From positions 30,214,946 through 30,278,945 of the forward strand of contig CM043969.1 of assembly GCA_014529385.2 (NCBI GenBank): a DNA stretch of 64,000 nucleotides, given 5' to 3'. Below, in pieces: positions 52,756 through 62,394 of this stretch. How positions within the stretch are numbered: position 1 is the stretch's first letter; each line of letters starts with the position of its first letter. The notes beneath the pieces are model-generated. The model saw only the letters and a list, made by a program, of their open reading frames with translations, was not told where the DNA came from and ran no database searches. The stretch comes from Adiantum capillus-veneris (taxonomy: Eukaryota > Streptophyta > Polypodiopsida > Polypodiales > Pteridaceae). The translations under genes and the position numbers were made by a program.

Positions 52756-53950
52756 TAGTAGGTAACTATGCTCAACCATGCCACAACCCTCTAAAATTAG
52801 CATTCCATGGATGACAACACCATAATGTTCATAGCCAATCAAGAGTATGGTTCAAAGACCATTATAACCAAGAACAATCATTAGCTACACAAATAGCTAT
52901 GCAACAAATAGGACCATGCTATGTGTGTGGAGGTAATCATTGGCCAAGAGGTTGTTATCGTCGACAAAGAACATGGAGATATTTGGATATTGTTTAGAAT
53001 GCGGTGTTACCCACTTGATTCCTAATTATCCAAAACATCCAAACAACAAGGGAAAAGCAACAATGAATTCTAGGAGTGTTACCTTCTTCAAGCGGAAATG
53101 AGGTAGAACCCACAATTCGTATAAATGTGGTGACTCGAGCTCAAGCTCAAGAAGTTGCCAGAAACAAATCGGCCGAGGAACCCATATTGCCTATTCAAAC
53201 AAAAATCAAGAACATATCAACAAAGACTGGAAGAAAAATGTGGAAAGCTAAATGAGAAAAATCAAAAGCAAAAAGGTTAAAAGATAAAAATCACCCTAGA
53301 GAGTGAGCTGCAACAAACCAAACAAGGAACGAACAAAATAAGAGAAATCATCCAAAATTTCATCAGGAGGTTTAGTTTGGTAGTTGAAGTTAATGAGCAA
53401 TTAGATGCCATGTTTCATGCTTACGAGGCTAGAATGAAACCCAGTCAAACATTCAAACAAATATTGTTTACCTATGTGCATCCTGAAATTGAAATCAAGC
53501 AAATGGAAATGTGTAGAAAGCTCATAGAGACAGCTCAAGCTCTAATGCAGCCAAAAATATTGAACATCCATGAGCAAGTAGTGTGTGTACCTAAAAAGGA
53601 TAACACAAGCACACTCAAAGAAAACATAACAAGCGATCCAACTTAATCGGGAATGAAAAGCCATTGGATACGATGGTAGTGGCAAACACTACAGACAAGG
53701 TGAAGTCTGATGAGATGTAGCCAGTTCTTAAAGTAGACAAGCCATGGCCACAATCATTATGGGAGACGATCAAAAACCGGAAAGACGATAGGGCCACGCT
53801 ATAGTCAACACCTATACCTGATATCAACATGGAGATGTCGGGTCTATAGCATCTAAAGAAAGAAAATCACACTCTCTACAGACTTTGCCATCCTTCATTG
53901 AAGAACATGAAACCTTATAAGAGGTTATATCGGTATTGTTACCATATACA
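52756..53950 (+). pseudogene. A: gag zinc-knuckle and downstream region
   Basis: Continues the A gag after E5. At about 52917 a knuckle CYVCGGNHWPRGC is seen, then in another frame CLECGVTHLIPNYPKHP. Frame 53377-53646 (VVEVNEQLDAMFHAYEARMK) and a block with WPQSLWETIKNRKDDRATL at about 53745-53800 match E5. The copia element C cuts it at 53951. All frames are broken. Confidence 0.75.
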
Positions 53951-54129
53951 TGTTGTAGTGATGTGTGTGAACACATGTAGGACCATCTGGGCATTTTATT
54001 TTACGCCCATCACTCTAGGGCAAACTATCTTTCCATTGCACAATAAGTAAAACACTCTCTGTTGTGTGCCTTGAGCTTTCTTCATCTTCTCCAAGTTTTG
54101 TGTGTTTTTTGACAACCCTAATTCCAACA
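53951..54129 (+). repeat. copia 5' LTR (179 bp)
   Basis: Starts TGTTGTAGTG and ends TTCCAACA (TGTTG/CAACA inverted ends), directly before the PBS. No second copy is present, so the start is inferred from the termini. CACTCTAGGGC and similar short-LTR features fit a small copia LTR. Confidence 0.75.
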
Positions 54130-54131
54130 AT

Positions 54132-54142
54132 TGGTATCAGAT
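54132..54142 (+). other. copia primer-binding site
   Basis: TGGTATCAGAT complements the 3' end of plant initiator tRNA-Met (usual copia PBS TGGTATCAGAGC), two bases after the LTR. Confidence 0.9.
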
Positions 54143-54400
54143 CCATTCTCTCGGGCTTAATCACCAATAGCTCTAGCACACGTCTTCTCAAAATTTTGAT
54201 TGGGCTCATTTCGACCTCCGTTTCCACTACAGGCACTACACAAGCTATTTTGTCATTTTGTGCAAATTTTTGTCAATGTTGTTTTCTACATAACAAGTCC
54301 CTTATAGTCTTCTATGGTTTTTGCTATATATGGCATGTGTTGTTCTCGCTTAATTTCTCCTCTTTTCGGGTAGTTTTCACATAAGGTGCAGGCATTTATC

Positions 54401-55456
54401 ATGGCCTACAACATCACAAATGTGTTCAAGATGTTTGCTTCTGAGGATAGATTGGATGGGGACAATTACCATATGCGGGCTTACATGATGCAACATGTGC
54501 TTGTGTGAAAGGGTGTCTGGAATATTGTGTAGGGCATTGACGTACGTCTTGGTTCGGAGGATGTAGGCGACGTTCAAGATGTTGCAGGTTTTGTTGCAAG
54601 CATTGCTGCTATTAGAGTTGTTTTGCATACGGCAGAATAATCTCGTTGGGATGTAAAAGATGTGCAAGATCATGCATTGATTGTGTTGTCTGTGAAGCGC
54701 ACTATTACTCCTCACATTTGTTTAGTGAAAGGTGCAAAAGAGTCTTCGGATATTCTGGCTAGTGTTTATGAAAATCGCAATGAGGAAAAAATTGCATTTC
54801 TGCGTAAAGAGCTGGAGTCGAAGATTATGCATGAGGAGGATGACATGAACACTTTCCCTGCTAGTATCAAGGATATCAATGAGCAACCTATTTCTACACG
54901 TGAAGTAATTTCAGATAGTTCCCTTGTGCAGACTGTCCTTAATGCCTTGCCAAATTCTTACGAGGCTTTTTCTAGTACTTGGAGACTTATGACCCAAGGA
55001 ATCCTAAAGTTGTCAAGTTTGATGCATTATGCACATTGTTGTTGGAAGAGACGCTTTCCAAAAAAAACAAGACTAGATGGCGTGCAATTGAACAGGCTTT
55101 TATTGCTACTCAAAGAAATGGTGGTAATAGTAATGTGGCCACTTCTCGAATCTCATAATTCTTTTGTGAGTGGAAAATCACATGTTCCTAATGCTTCTGA
55201 TGGCAGCAGTTTGTCTGGACATTTTGGTGACAAGGGAAAAAAGAAGATGCGTTGCCATTATTGTAAATCTAATGATCACTTGATCAAGCAGTGTCCTATG
55301 TTGAAGGCCAAAGAGGCTAAGAAGAAAGAGGCTGGTTCCACTACAAATGTAGCTATTGTTGAATCTTCTATGAAAGGAGACTGTGATACTGATGTTGATG
55401 TAGAATGGGCTTTTAGTGTAGAGTGTACCTATAATCTTGCTGTCCATGATGAATGA
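54401..55456 (+). pseudogene. copia gag
   Basis: Starts MAYNITNVFKMFASEDRLDG with the DGDNYHMRAYMM block typical of copia gag (usual NYxxWxxxM), then three stops within 90 codons (TGA, TAG, TAA) at places where Trp or Gln codons are expected. The open part 54662-55456 has EISDSSLVQTVLNALPNSYE-type sequence and an intact zinc knuckle CHYCKSNDHLIKQC (about 55252-55293). Confidence 0.8.
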
Positions 55457-55906
55457 ATGTCCGCTATTGCGGATTCACATGTCTGGTATTGTGATAGTGA
55501 TGCTACAAAGAACATTACCTCACATGGTGATTTTTTCACCTCTCTTGAGTTTGTCCCTCATGGAAATTCAATTACTTGTGCCAACAATGCCTCCTATTCG
55601 GTCCAGGGAGTCAAAAATATTGTTCTGACTGATGCGAATGGTAGTGATTTCACACTTGTTGATAAACTTTATGTACCTGGGATCAAGAAGAATATTTTGT
55701 CTGTATCAACACTTGCTAGACTTGGACTTGTAGTCAAGTTTGTGGATGACAGATGTATAGTACATGATCTCAATTTTGGTGATAAAATTGTTGCATCTGG
55801 CATTTTATGTCGTGGATTGTCTAAGCTCATTTTGTATGACAAGTGTGGGAAAATTTTTTCAAATGCAGTTGTGGATTCTAAGGCTATTTCAGATACAAAA
55901 CTTTGA
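55457..55906 (+). pseudogene. copia protease
   Basis: 149 codons in the frame after gag. Active site reads VWYCDSDATKNIT, where copia has DSGA, so the Gly is Asp; a single G-to-A change explains it. Downstream KLYVPGIKKNILSVSTLAR is the standard copia block. Ends with L-stop-HALFGHLNFSSL, the GAG-pre-integrase His motif. Confidence 0.85.
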
Positions 55907-56768
55907 CATGCACTTTTTGGTCATCTAAATTTTTCTAGTTTGTTGTATTTGCATAAATCTGATATAGTTTCTTCTTTTTCGCCTCTTGAAGCACTTTCTA
56001 AACACGTCTGCGAAGGCTGTATTTTGGGTAAGATGCAACATTATCTAAGTTTCTAGAGGATGGTTTTAGGGCCACATGCAGGTTGCACCTTGTGCATAGT
56101 GATGTTTGTGGGCCATGCAAACTCCATCCTTGGGCAATTACCTTTACTTCGTGACTTCTATTGATAATTACTCCAAGCATGCACGTGTGTATCTGCTTAA
56201 GGCAAAGTCCAAAGTGTTTATGTGCTTCAAAAAATTTCTAGCTATGGCTGAAAATGTATCGAAATGTACTATGGGCACCCTTCATTCCGATCGAGGGGAG
56301 AGTATATGTCTCATGAACGTAATGAATTTTTGGCTAGTTGCAGGAGAAAACACCAATATACAGTTCCTTATATGACTCAGCAAAATGGTTTTGTTGAGAG
56401 GAAAAAGAGGTCACTTACAGAAATGGCGCGATGTATGGTCAAAATTCAAGCTTTATCGCATTTTTTTGGGCTTGAGTCCATCATGTGTGCCACGTATGTA
56501 CTTAAGAGGTGTCCTACAAAAACTTTGCAGTCTATGACTCCGTATGAAGCATGGCATGATAGAAAGCCTTCTATTGAGCATCTGTGTGTTTTTGGCTACT
56601 GGCCATATGCTTTGGTAACTCAAACATAGTGCAAAAAAATGAATGATAATGTTGTCAAATGTATTTTTGGTTGTTATAGTGCTGAAATAAAATTTTACAG
56701 GTTGTATCATCTGCAAACAAACCGTATTCTGGTTTCACAGGATGTTGTGTTTGTGAAAGATTCTATTT
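55907..56768 (+). pseudogene. copia integrase
   Basis: HHCC domain (HALFGHLN ... HVCEGCILGK) then core fragments in several frames: an Asp block near 56097, HSDRG region at about 56284, and QQNGFVERKKRSL (catalytic Glu) at about 56380, with CPTKTLQSMTPYEAWHDRKP and LCVFGYWPYAL further on. It ends after FKVV-like TNRILVSQDVVFVKDSI and a stop. Broken by frameshifts at about 56050-56260. Confidence 0.82.
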
Positions 56769-57099
56769 AGCCCTTGCTGTTGACGGCCGGTTTTCAAAAC
56801 CGCGGCCGCGAGAACTAACCCCACTCAGGGGGAGCCTATTAATAAGCAACGAAGGAAAAAACGTTTTTTAAGTCTCCCGTCCTGTCACCCTTTTCCCTCC
56901 CATGCATACGCCAACAATGGGCCCGTTTGTGAAAGATTCTATTTAGTCCTTGCTGTTGATGGCCGGTTTTCAAAACCGCGGCAGCGAGAACTAACCCCAC
57001 TCAGGGGGAGCCTAATAATAAGCAACGAAGGAAAAAAAGTTTTTTAAGTCTCCCGTCCTGCCACCCTTTTCCCTCCCATGCATATGCCAACAATGGGCC
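56749..57099. repeat. 176-bp tandem duplication at the copia break
   Basis: Two units, 56749-56924 and 56925-57099, each running from GTTTGTGAAAGATTCTATTTAG through CCACTCAGGGGGAGCC to CCAACAATGGGCC. The first 20 or so bases are copia integrase code; the rest (with GGGGGAGCC, polypurine-like) is not recognised. The duplication thus copied the deletion junction. Confidence 0.9.
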
Positions 57100-57407
57100 G
57101 CTCCTCCCTTGCCCACACTTGCTCCATCCCTCCTCCATTATCACAAAAGGATAGCTTCTCTCTTTCTTGCTTGGCTCCACCAACCCACCGCCCCCTCTCT
57201 CTCCCTCATTTTTGTGTCACCAATCCCATACGGCACATAAAATAATTTTCTCCCTCTCAGGGGCTGCCATGCAGTTTCCTCTAGAGAACGCACTATAGGC
57301 TCTCTACCTCTCACTAATCTGCACAGCCGCCATCTCGTCATAGCTAAGGCTTATGTAAATATCGGTTTGAATCAAGTTTCCCTCACATCCCGAGGGTTTC
57401 TCTCCAC

Positions 57408-57506
<99 letters not shown>

Positions 57507-57657
57507 TGCAGTGTTTGTGCTATTTTAAATTACCAATGTCCGCATCCTAGCCACTCAAAGCTAGGTGGTGCCCCCTTTTCATTGCCTGTGAGGAGATTGG
57601 CATGCAAGATCTTGGCGTTGAGGCCATCGGGGTCCGGTTCGTGCTTTGTGCTTGTCA
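57100..57657 (+). repeat. E7 5' LTR (start uncertain)
   Basis: The last 110 bp (GCTAGGTGGTGCCCCC ... GAGGCCATCGGGGTC ... GCTTGTCA) match the end of the E1 LTR read on its own strand. A TC run of 92 bp fills 57411-57502. The left boundary cannot be set because the other LTR lies beyond 64000; the LTR may be truncated by the copia-side rearrangement. Confidence 0.6.
57411..57502. repeat. (TC)46 microsatellite
   Basis: Uninterrupted TC dinucleotide run of 92 bp inside the E7 LTR, a little upstream of the primer-binding site. E1 has a much shorter GA/TC run at the matching end of its LTR. Confidence 0.95.
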
Positions 57658-57659
57658 TT

Positions 57660-57679
57660 TGGTGCCCCTACGAATGAGG
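57660..57679 (+). other. E7 primer-binding site
   Basis: TGGTGCCCCTACGAATGAGG, two bases inside the LTR end. It matches the first nine bases of the E1 site and is degenerate afterwards. Confidence 0.7.
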
Positions 57680-57730
57680 GCTTTTTAGAAACCTTCAGTT
57701 GAATGGCTCCAAGAATTATCCAATCGGAGT

Positions 57731-57919
57731 ATGGAAGTAGAAGAGACTAAAGAAGCACTGACCGCCTTCATTGAAGTGCTATTGCCAGGTTCTAGCGTCA
57801 TCAATATCCAAGAGGTAAGCTCCCCATCTTGCATTGCTCGTGCTAAAAATATCAAGAGCATCAAGAGGGAGGGCTACGAAATGTCATCACTGCTGCCGAC
57901 CAAAGCACACAATCAATGA
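57731..57919 (+). CDS. first ORF after the primer-binding site (E7)
   Basis: A 62-codon ORF (MEVEETKEALTAFIEVLLPG) resembling E1 6017-6280. A second ORF of 65 codons (57920-58117) starts directly at its stop, is Lys-rich, and may be part of the same former reading frame. No known domain. Confidence 0.4.
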   Translation: MEVEETKEALTAFIEVLLPGSSVINIQEVSSPSCIARAKNIKSIKREGYEMSSLLPTKAHNQ

Positions 57920-58117
57920 ATGCCAGTAAACAAAGGTAACGAAGAGGCAGAAATCATCTACATCAACGTCCACCACGAGGAGGTCATCCATATCAAGGGA
58001 GTAAAAAGGTCGATAAGGTCTCTCTTTTCTAAGGAATCTGCAAGTAAAGGTATAGCCTCTTCTCCTAAGTGGCCAAAAGGGACTGCTCGAGCCAAAGGAA
58101 AGGAAGGGCTAGGCTAG

Positions 58118-58664
58118 TCCTGAAACACATGACCCTAAAGGAAGAAACACCTGACCACACGAGTGCTTCAAGTTTGGGAAGCAGAATTGTGCCTAGTTTG
58201 CCAAAAAGAAGGTCATCCGAGACGAAGAGGTGAACGGTTGCCTATCGATTTGCACGGCGCATGTGAGTGCTGCCAGTCCACTTCGACAACCCCGAAGTAG
58301 AAATAGTAAGAAGGTTCCCATGCCCTAAAGAGGAGTGGTTTGGCTATTGTCCTTGCTGCTTTGGAGGGCGAGTAGAGGGTCTTCCTCCTCTCCCCGTACA
58401 GGTTATCCTGAAGAAACTACCCACCACGGGTGAAACCTAGTGGGCAGGAGACGAGTTACAACTAAATGGAGTGAAAGTTCATGCAAGGAGCCAACTACGG
58501 TAATTACTTGCATCTGCTGATAGCTAAAAGTCTAGGAGTGGTCAAGCGTGTCGCCATCACTCCATATATACTGAGCGACAAAGGGAAGGTGGAGCCTATG
58601 AAGGGTGATGACCTCTTGTGGATGTGCCGACTTTTCAACATCAACATGGTAAGAGTGTAAGTAA
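58118..58664 (+). other. E7 leader, decayed coding-like stretch
   Basis: About 550 bp with fragments of frame, such as FPCPKEEWFGYCPCCFGG (about 58317-58370) and KSLGVVKRVAITPYILSDKG (about 58529-58590), but no ORF over 60 codons. It is probably the decayed middle of the leader protein between the two recognised leader ORFs. Confidence 0.4.
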
Positions 58665-58859
58665 GTGATCTACACTCTGTGCATCATGGATAATGGACCA
58701 ATCACCTTTCCATTTAGGTTTCTGCAACACATGCATGTGAATATATATGTAGATAGAAAAATATTCTATCAACAAAAGATTGTGTATCTGTTTGGTGATG
58801 TGGTGCTAGGAGAAATCCTTAGCTCCCCAAACCCTATTATCCTTTCAGTGTTGAATTAG
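58665..58859 (+). CDS. leader ORF upstream of gag (E7)
   Basis: A 64-codon ORF (core VNIYVDRKIFYQQKIVYLF, then GEILSSPNPIILSVLN) ending 157 bp before gag. It is clearly related to the E2 leader ORF at 26081-26323 and weakly to E1 5579-5797. Function unknown. Confidence 0.55.
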   Translation: MIYTLCIMDNGPITFPFRFLQHMHVNIYVDRKIFYQQKIVYLFGDVVLGEILSSPNPIILSVLN

Positions 58860-59015
58860 CACCACTCTTTCAATGTTTCCATTTTTATCCTATTTTAAAT
58901 CTATCCACCCAACCCTGTAAGAAAGCTGCTATAAGCCACTGAGTCATTTATGACATATATAGAAACTTATAAAAAAAAAAGAGGTTTGTAATTTCCTACT
59001 CATTGATTTACCACC

Positions 59016-59622
59016 ATGGAAAGTGTCTCTTTTCCCACATTCAGTGAAAAAAGGGAGAATCCATCACCACCGACTTTGTGGATGATTTTGGCATTGCTTA
59101 TGTGGTCTCCAATAAGGATGATGATCCCTCACGGCTATGAATCTTTCCTCTACTGTGGTCTCCAATAAGGATGATGATCCCTCACGGCTATGAATCTTTC
59201 CTCTACTGATGAAAGTAGAGGTCAAGTCTTGGTACAATGGTTTGCCCCAAGCTACCAAGAATGCATGGGACATACTACATGTTGACTTTGTGAAGAAGTT
59301 TGGTGGAGGCACAACCTCAGAAAAGTTATGGCAGTTGCTGACAAAGTTAAAGCAAGGAAGTCTGCTAGAGTATGCCACTTACGAATCCAAGTTTGTGGAT
59401 TTTTTGGAGCGATGGGTTGCCTCACTGGAGGAAGTTGAAGGAGTTCCTAACTTCCTGAAGAAGGATCATTTCATTGTTGGCATGTGGTCACCGCTTAAAG
59501 AGAAGGTGAAGGGGAGATTCCCTTCAACATATGAGTTGGAAGTGGAAGTAGCCCACCTTAAAGACAATAAGATGTACATGCTATCAAAAGTCAATGAGCT
59601 AGAGGAATTGAGCTCAATCTGA
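59016..59622 (+). pseudogene. gag (E7)
   Basis: Starts at 59016 in a good plant context (CCACCATGG) with MESVSFPTF, matching MASVAFPTF of E1. A frameshift follows within 15 codons, then a 53-bp tandem duplication (59102-59207) shifts the frame again. From 59209 an open frame gives the gag core (EVKSWYNGLPQATK, FGGGTTSEKLW, LLEYATYESKFVDFLERW). After the stop at 59622, a zinc-knuckle relic HCYNCTEDSQGMY-stop lies at about 59810-59850 with its His changed to Gln. Confidence 0.85.
59102..59207. repeat. 53-bp tandem duplication in E7 gag
   Basis: Two adjacent exact copies of the 53-bp unit starting GTGGTCTCCAATAAGGATGA. Because 53 is not a multiple of three, it breaks the gag frame. Confidence 0.95.
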
Positions 59623-60196
59623 CTAGCCCCAGGGACTGCAACAGCCACTCAGAGAACCCAACCACAAGAGGCATCAGAAGAGCAGCAAGACCGGTTGAGT
59701 CGCATCACTACTCAGCTTGAAAGTTTATCCGTGCATCTGGTACAGCAAGGGCATGCACCTGTCACAAATCTAGAGCAAGGGAGAGGACAAAAAAGCAAAA
59801 ACCAAGAATACCACTGCTACAATTGTACAGAGGACAGCCAAGGCATGTATTAATGCCCACATCCATGAAGGAAAAACTTCAATAGAGGAGGAAGACATAA
59901 TCATATCTCTCCACCAAGGGCAAGACCACCACCACCCAGGAAACCAGGGCCGATTCCACCGGTCCAAATCCTTTGACCACCCGTACAACCACCACCACCA
60001 CAACCTCTCATTCCACCGCTACCTTGACCACCTACTGGAAACCAAAGTGAGTTTCATTGGCCTGGAAGCTAAAGGGAAGGCAAAGGTAGAAGAGGCGGTG
60101 CGAGAGAAGAACAAAGGAAAAGGAAAAGTAGAAGAAGTGGATGCCATGGGAGTTGAGCGTGCTAGGCACAAATAAGCCTCCAAAAGGGAGGAGAAG

Positions 60197-61370
60197 ATGA
60201 AAGTAAAAGGCGAGTCTAGCAAGCAGACATCTAAGCCTCGGCTGAAGATTGGCATTGTGGATTTTTCACTAGGTGAGTATGCTAAACCATATGACCTAGT
60301 TCAGGATGTATTGATGCAGGGCCCAAAGATAACCTGGCCCCAATTACTCTATCTTGCACCAAGGATGAGGAGACAATGGACGAAGATGGTCAATACTAGA
60401 AAGTCAAGACTAAGGATAGTTGGGTCTATCTCTAGGAGGAATCTTGACGACATCCTACAGATCATGGATGCCCACATCAAGGGGCAACATATCTCAAACA
60501 TCTACATACATGGTGGCGCACATATATGCATCATGAGTGAGAAAATGATGCACCATCTAGGCCTGGAGGTAAGTAGGCCAGCACCCTACCAAGCTAACAT
60601 GGCAAATAACGTCAGAGTGAGGTGCGTAGGCATTGTAAATGCAGTCAAAGTGAAGGCATTCAACATAGAGATGGAGGTAGACATTTTTGTCATGCCACAC
60701 AAAGGGGAGGGCTACCCTTTCATTCTTGGAAGACCATGGCTCATGGCTATGGAGGCTAAGCAAGACTGGAGTATCAGAATGATCCAAATGAAGGATGCAA
60801 AAGGGAAGTCCATATTCTATGACATGAATACTGGGAAGCAACACAGCATGATATTGGAGGCATCAGAAGATGAGTTCACCAGTGACTCTTTGACCACCTC
60901 AAGAGAAGAGATGACAACAGTTGAAGAGAGAAACAGTAGCATAAAAGTGATGGTAGTCATTCTCAAAGACCCAAAAAATTTGACACAATCTAAAACACCA
61001 CCGGAGAACCAAGAGGGACCATCAGGTAAGCAACCCTTGGTGGATACAAGTAAGTTACATTGGATTCTCTCCAATGAGTTAACTTGTGAAGAGAGAAAAG
61101 AATATATCTCTATGCTAGGTAACTTCACCACGTTGTTCATTGATGGTTATGACAAGATCACAGGAATCACAGTGGTACAACATTGCATAAGACTCAAGGA
61201 AGGAAGTAAGCCTGTAGTGCAAAATCTCAAAAGGCTTGGGGTAGTTCAGCAAGAAGCATTGCTCAAAGAGGTAAGGAAGTGGCTACAGGAATTTTTCATT
61301 TACCCCGTTGAGGACTCAGAGTGGGTCTCTCTATTGGTAGTCACACCAAAGAAGAATGGTAAGTGGAGGG
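60197..61370 (+). CDS. gag end, protease and protease-RT linker (E7)
   Basis: Open frame starting within gag-linker (KVKGESSKQTSKPRLKIG). Protease active-site region reads NIYIHGGAHICIMSE, with His where E2 has Asp (DGGA), so catalysis is probably lost. The flap region is YPFILGRPWLMAMEAK. The linker contains NFTTLFIDGYDKITG and ends WVSLLVVTPKKNGKWRVC, entering RT. A 1-nt frameshift at about 61375 ends the frame. Confidence 0.85.
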
Positions 61371-62394
61371 TTTGTAGACTACAAACCTCTCAACGTAGCA
61401 ACAAAGAGGGATCATTTTCCCCTCCCATTTCAAGATGAAATTCTCAATGAAGTAGCAGGTCATGAGCACTACATAGTATGTGATGGATACCCAGGCTACT
61501 TTCAAATTATCATTGCAGAAGAAGACCAAAAAAAGACAACTTTCATAACACCATAGGGATACTTTTATTACAGAGTAATGCCTTTTTGCCTCACCAATGC
61601 TCCGAACACATTCCAATGCTATGTAACTTTTGTCTTCCAACCATACTTTGGTAAGTCATTACGAGTTTTCATAGATGATTTTTGCATCTACAGTTCTCGC
61701 TCCCTCCATTTGAGCAAGGTCTATGATGACCTGGCTAGGCTGCAAGCCTTGGGTGGCCAGTTTAATGTAGATAAGTGTCACATTGGTGAAAGAAAGGTCA
61801 CTCTTCTTGGCCATGTAATTTTAGCAAAAGGAATTGAGGCTGAACCTAGCAAGATTCAAGCTTTGGTATCTTTGTCATCACCCACCACAACTAAACAATT
61901 GGTCTCTTTTCTTCAGAAGGTAAGGTATTTGAGCAGATTCATTCACTTGCTCTCTCAGGTGGTTCTCCCTCTACAACAAGTCACCCATAAAGATGTCTTC
62001 CTATGGAGTGAAGAGAATGAGCAACAGTTTAGCAAAGTGAAACAGATCTTGTCTACACTTCCCACCATTGCACCCCCTAGATGGGACGAGCCATCTTATG
62101 TTAACCCTAGTGTAGGAAGTGATACACTTAGAGCGGTACTAATGCAAAAGGACCCCCAAACCTCTTTCATATGTCCTATCTACTTCTCTAGTCGCGGCAT
62201 GACCCCATCAGAAAAAGGATTCACCATGGTAGAACACATGGTGTTTGCATTGATGTTTGCGAGTACAAAGGTCTGCTCTTATCTATTGCCTACACCCTTT
62301 GTAATTCTGACAATGGAAGAGGTATTTTTGTATGTAATGCAACACATGGATGTCTCATCTAGAATCTCTAAGTGGCTTATTAGATTATATGAGT
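61356..62394 (+). pseudogene. reverse transcriptase and RNase H (E7)
   Basis: Frame 61356-61556 (DYKPLNVATKRDHFPLPF, VCDGYPGYFQIII, TTFITP-TAG) and the start of the 61578-63884 frame. The TAG lies where E2 has Trp (ITPWGC). The next frame has MPFCLTNAPNTFQCYVTFVF, LRVFIDDFCIYSS (catalytic FIDD), HVILAKGIEAEPSKI and the RNase H part up to WLIRLYEFDYK at about 62400. The YEFDYK end of RNase H is where the pol deletion begins. Confidence 0.85.

Larger units (their letters stand above)
53951..56768 (+). mobile_element. C: truncated Ty1/copia element
   Basis: Plus-strand copia with a 5' LTR, a tRNA-Met PBS, gag, protease and integrase. It ends within or just after integrase at about 56768 (VFVKDSI-stop), with no RT, no RNase H and no 3' LTR. 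The order protease-integrase before RT identifies copia. It inserted in A, and its 3' end runs into a 176-bp tandem duplication. Confidence 0.88.

Noticed and set aside
54132-54142. A tRNA gene at the TGGTATCAGA motif
   Set aside because: Only the short PBS complement is present, with no cloverleaf sequence around it.
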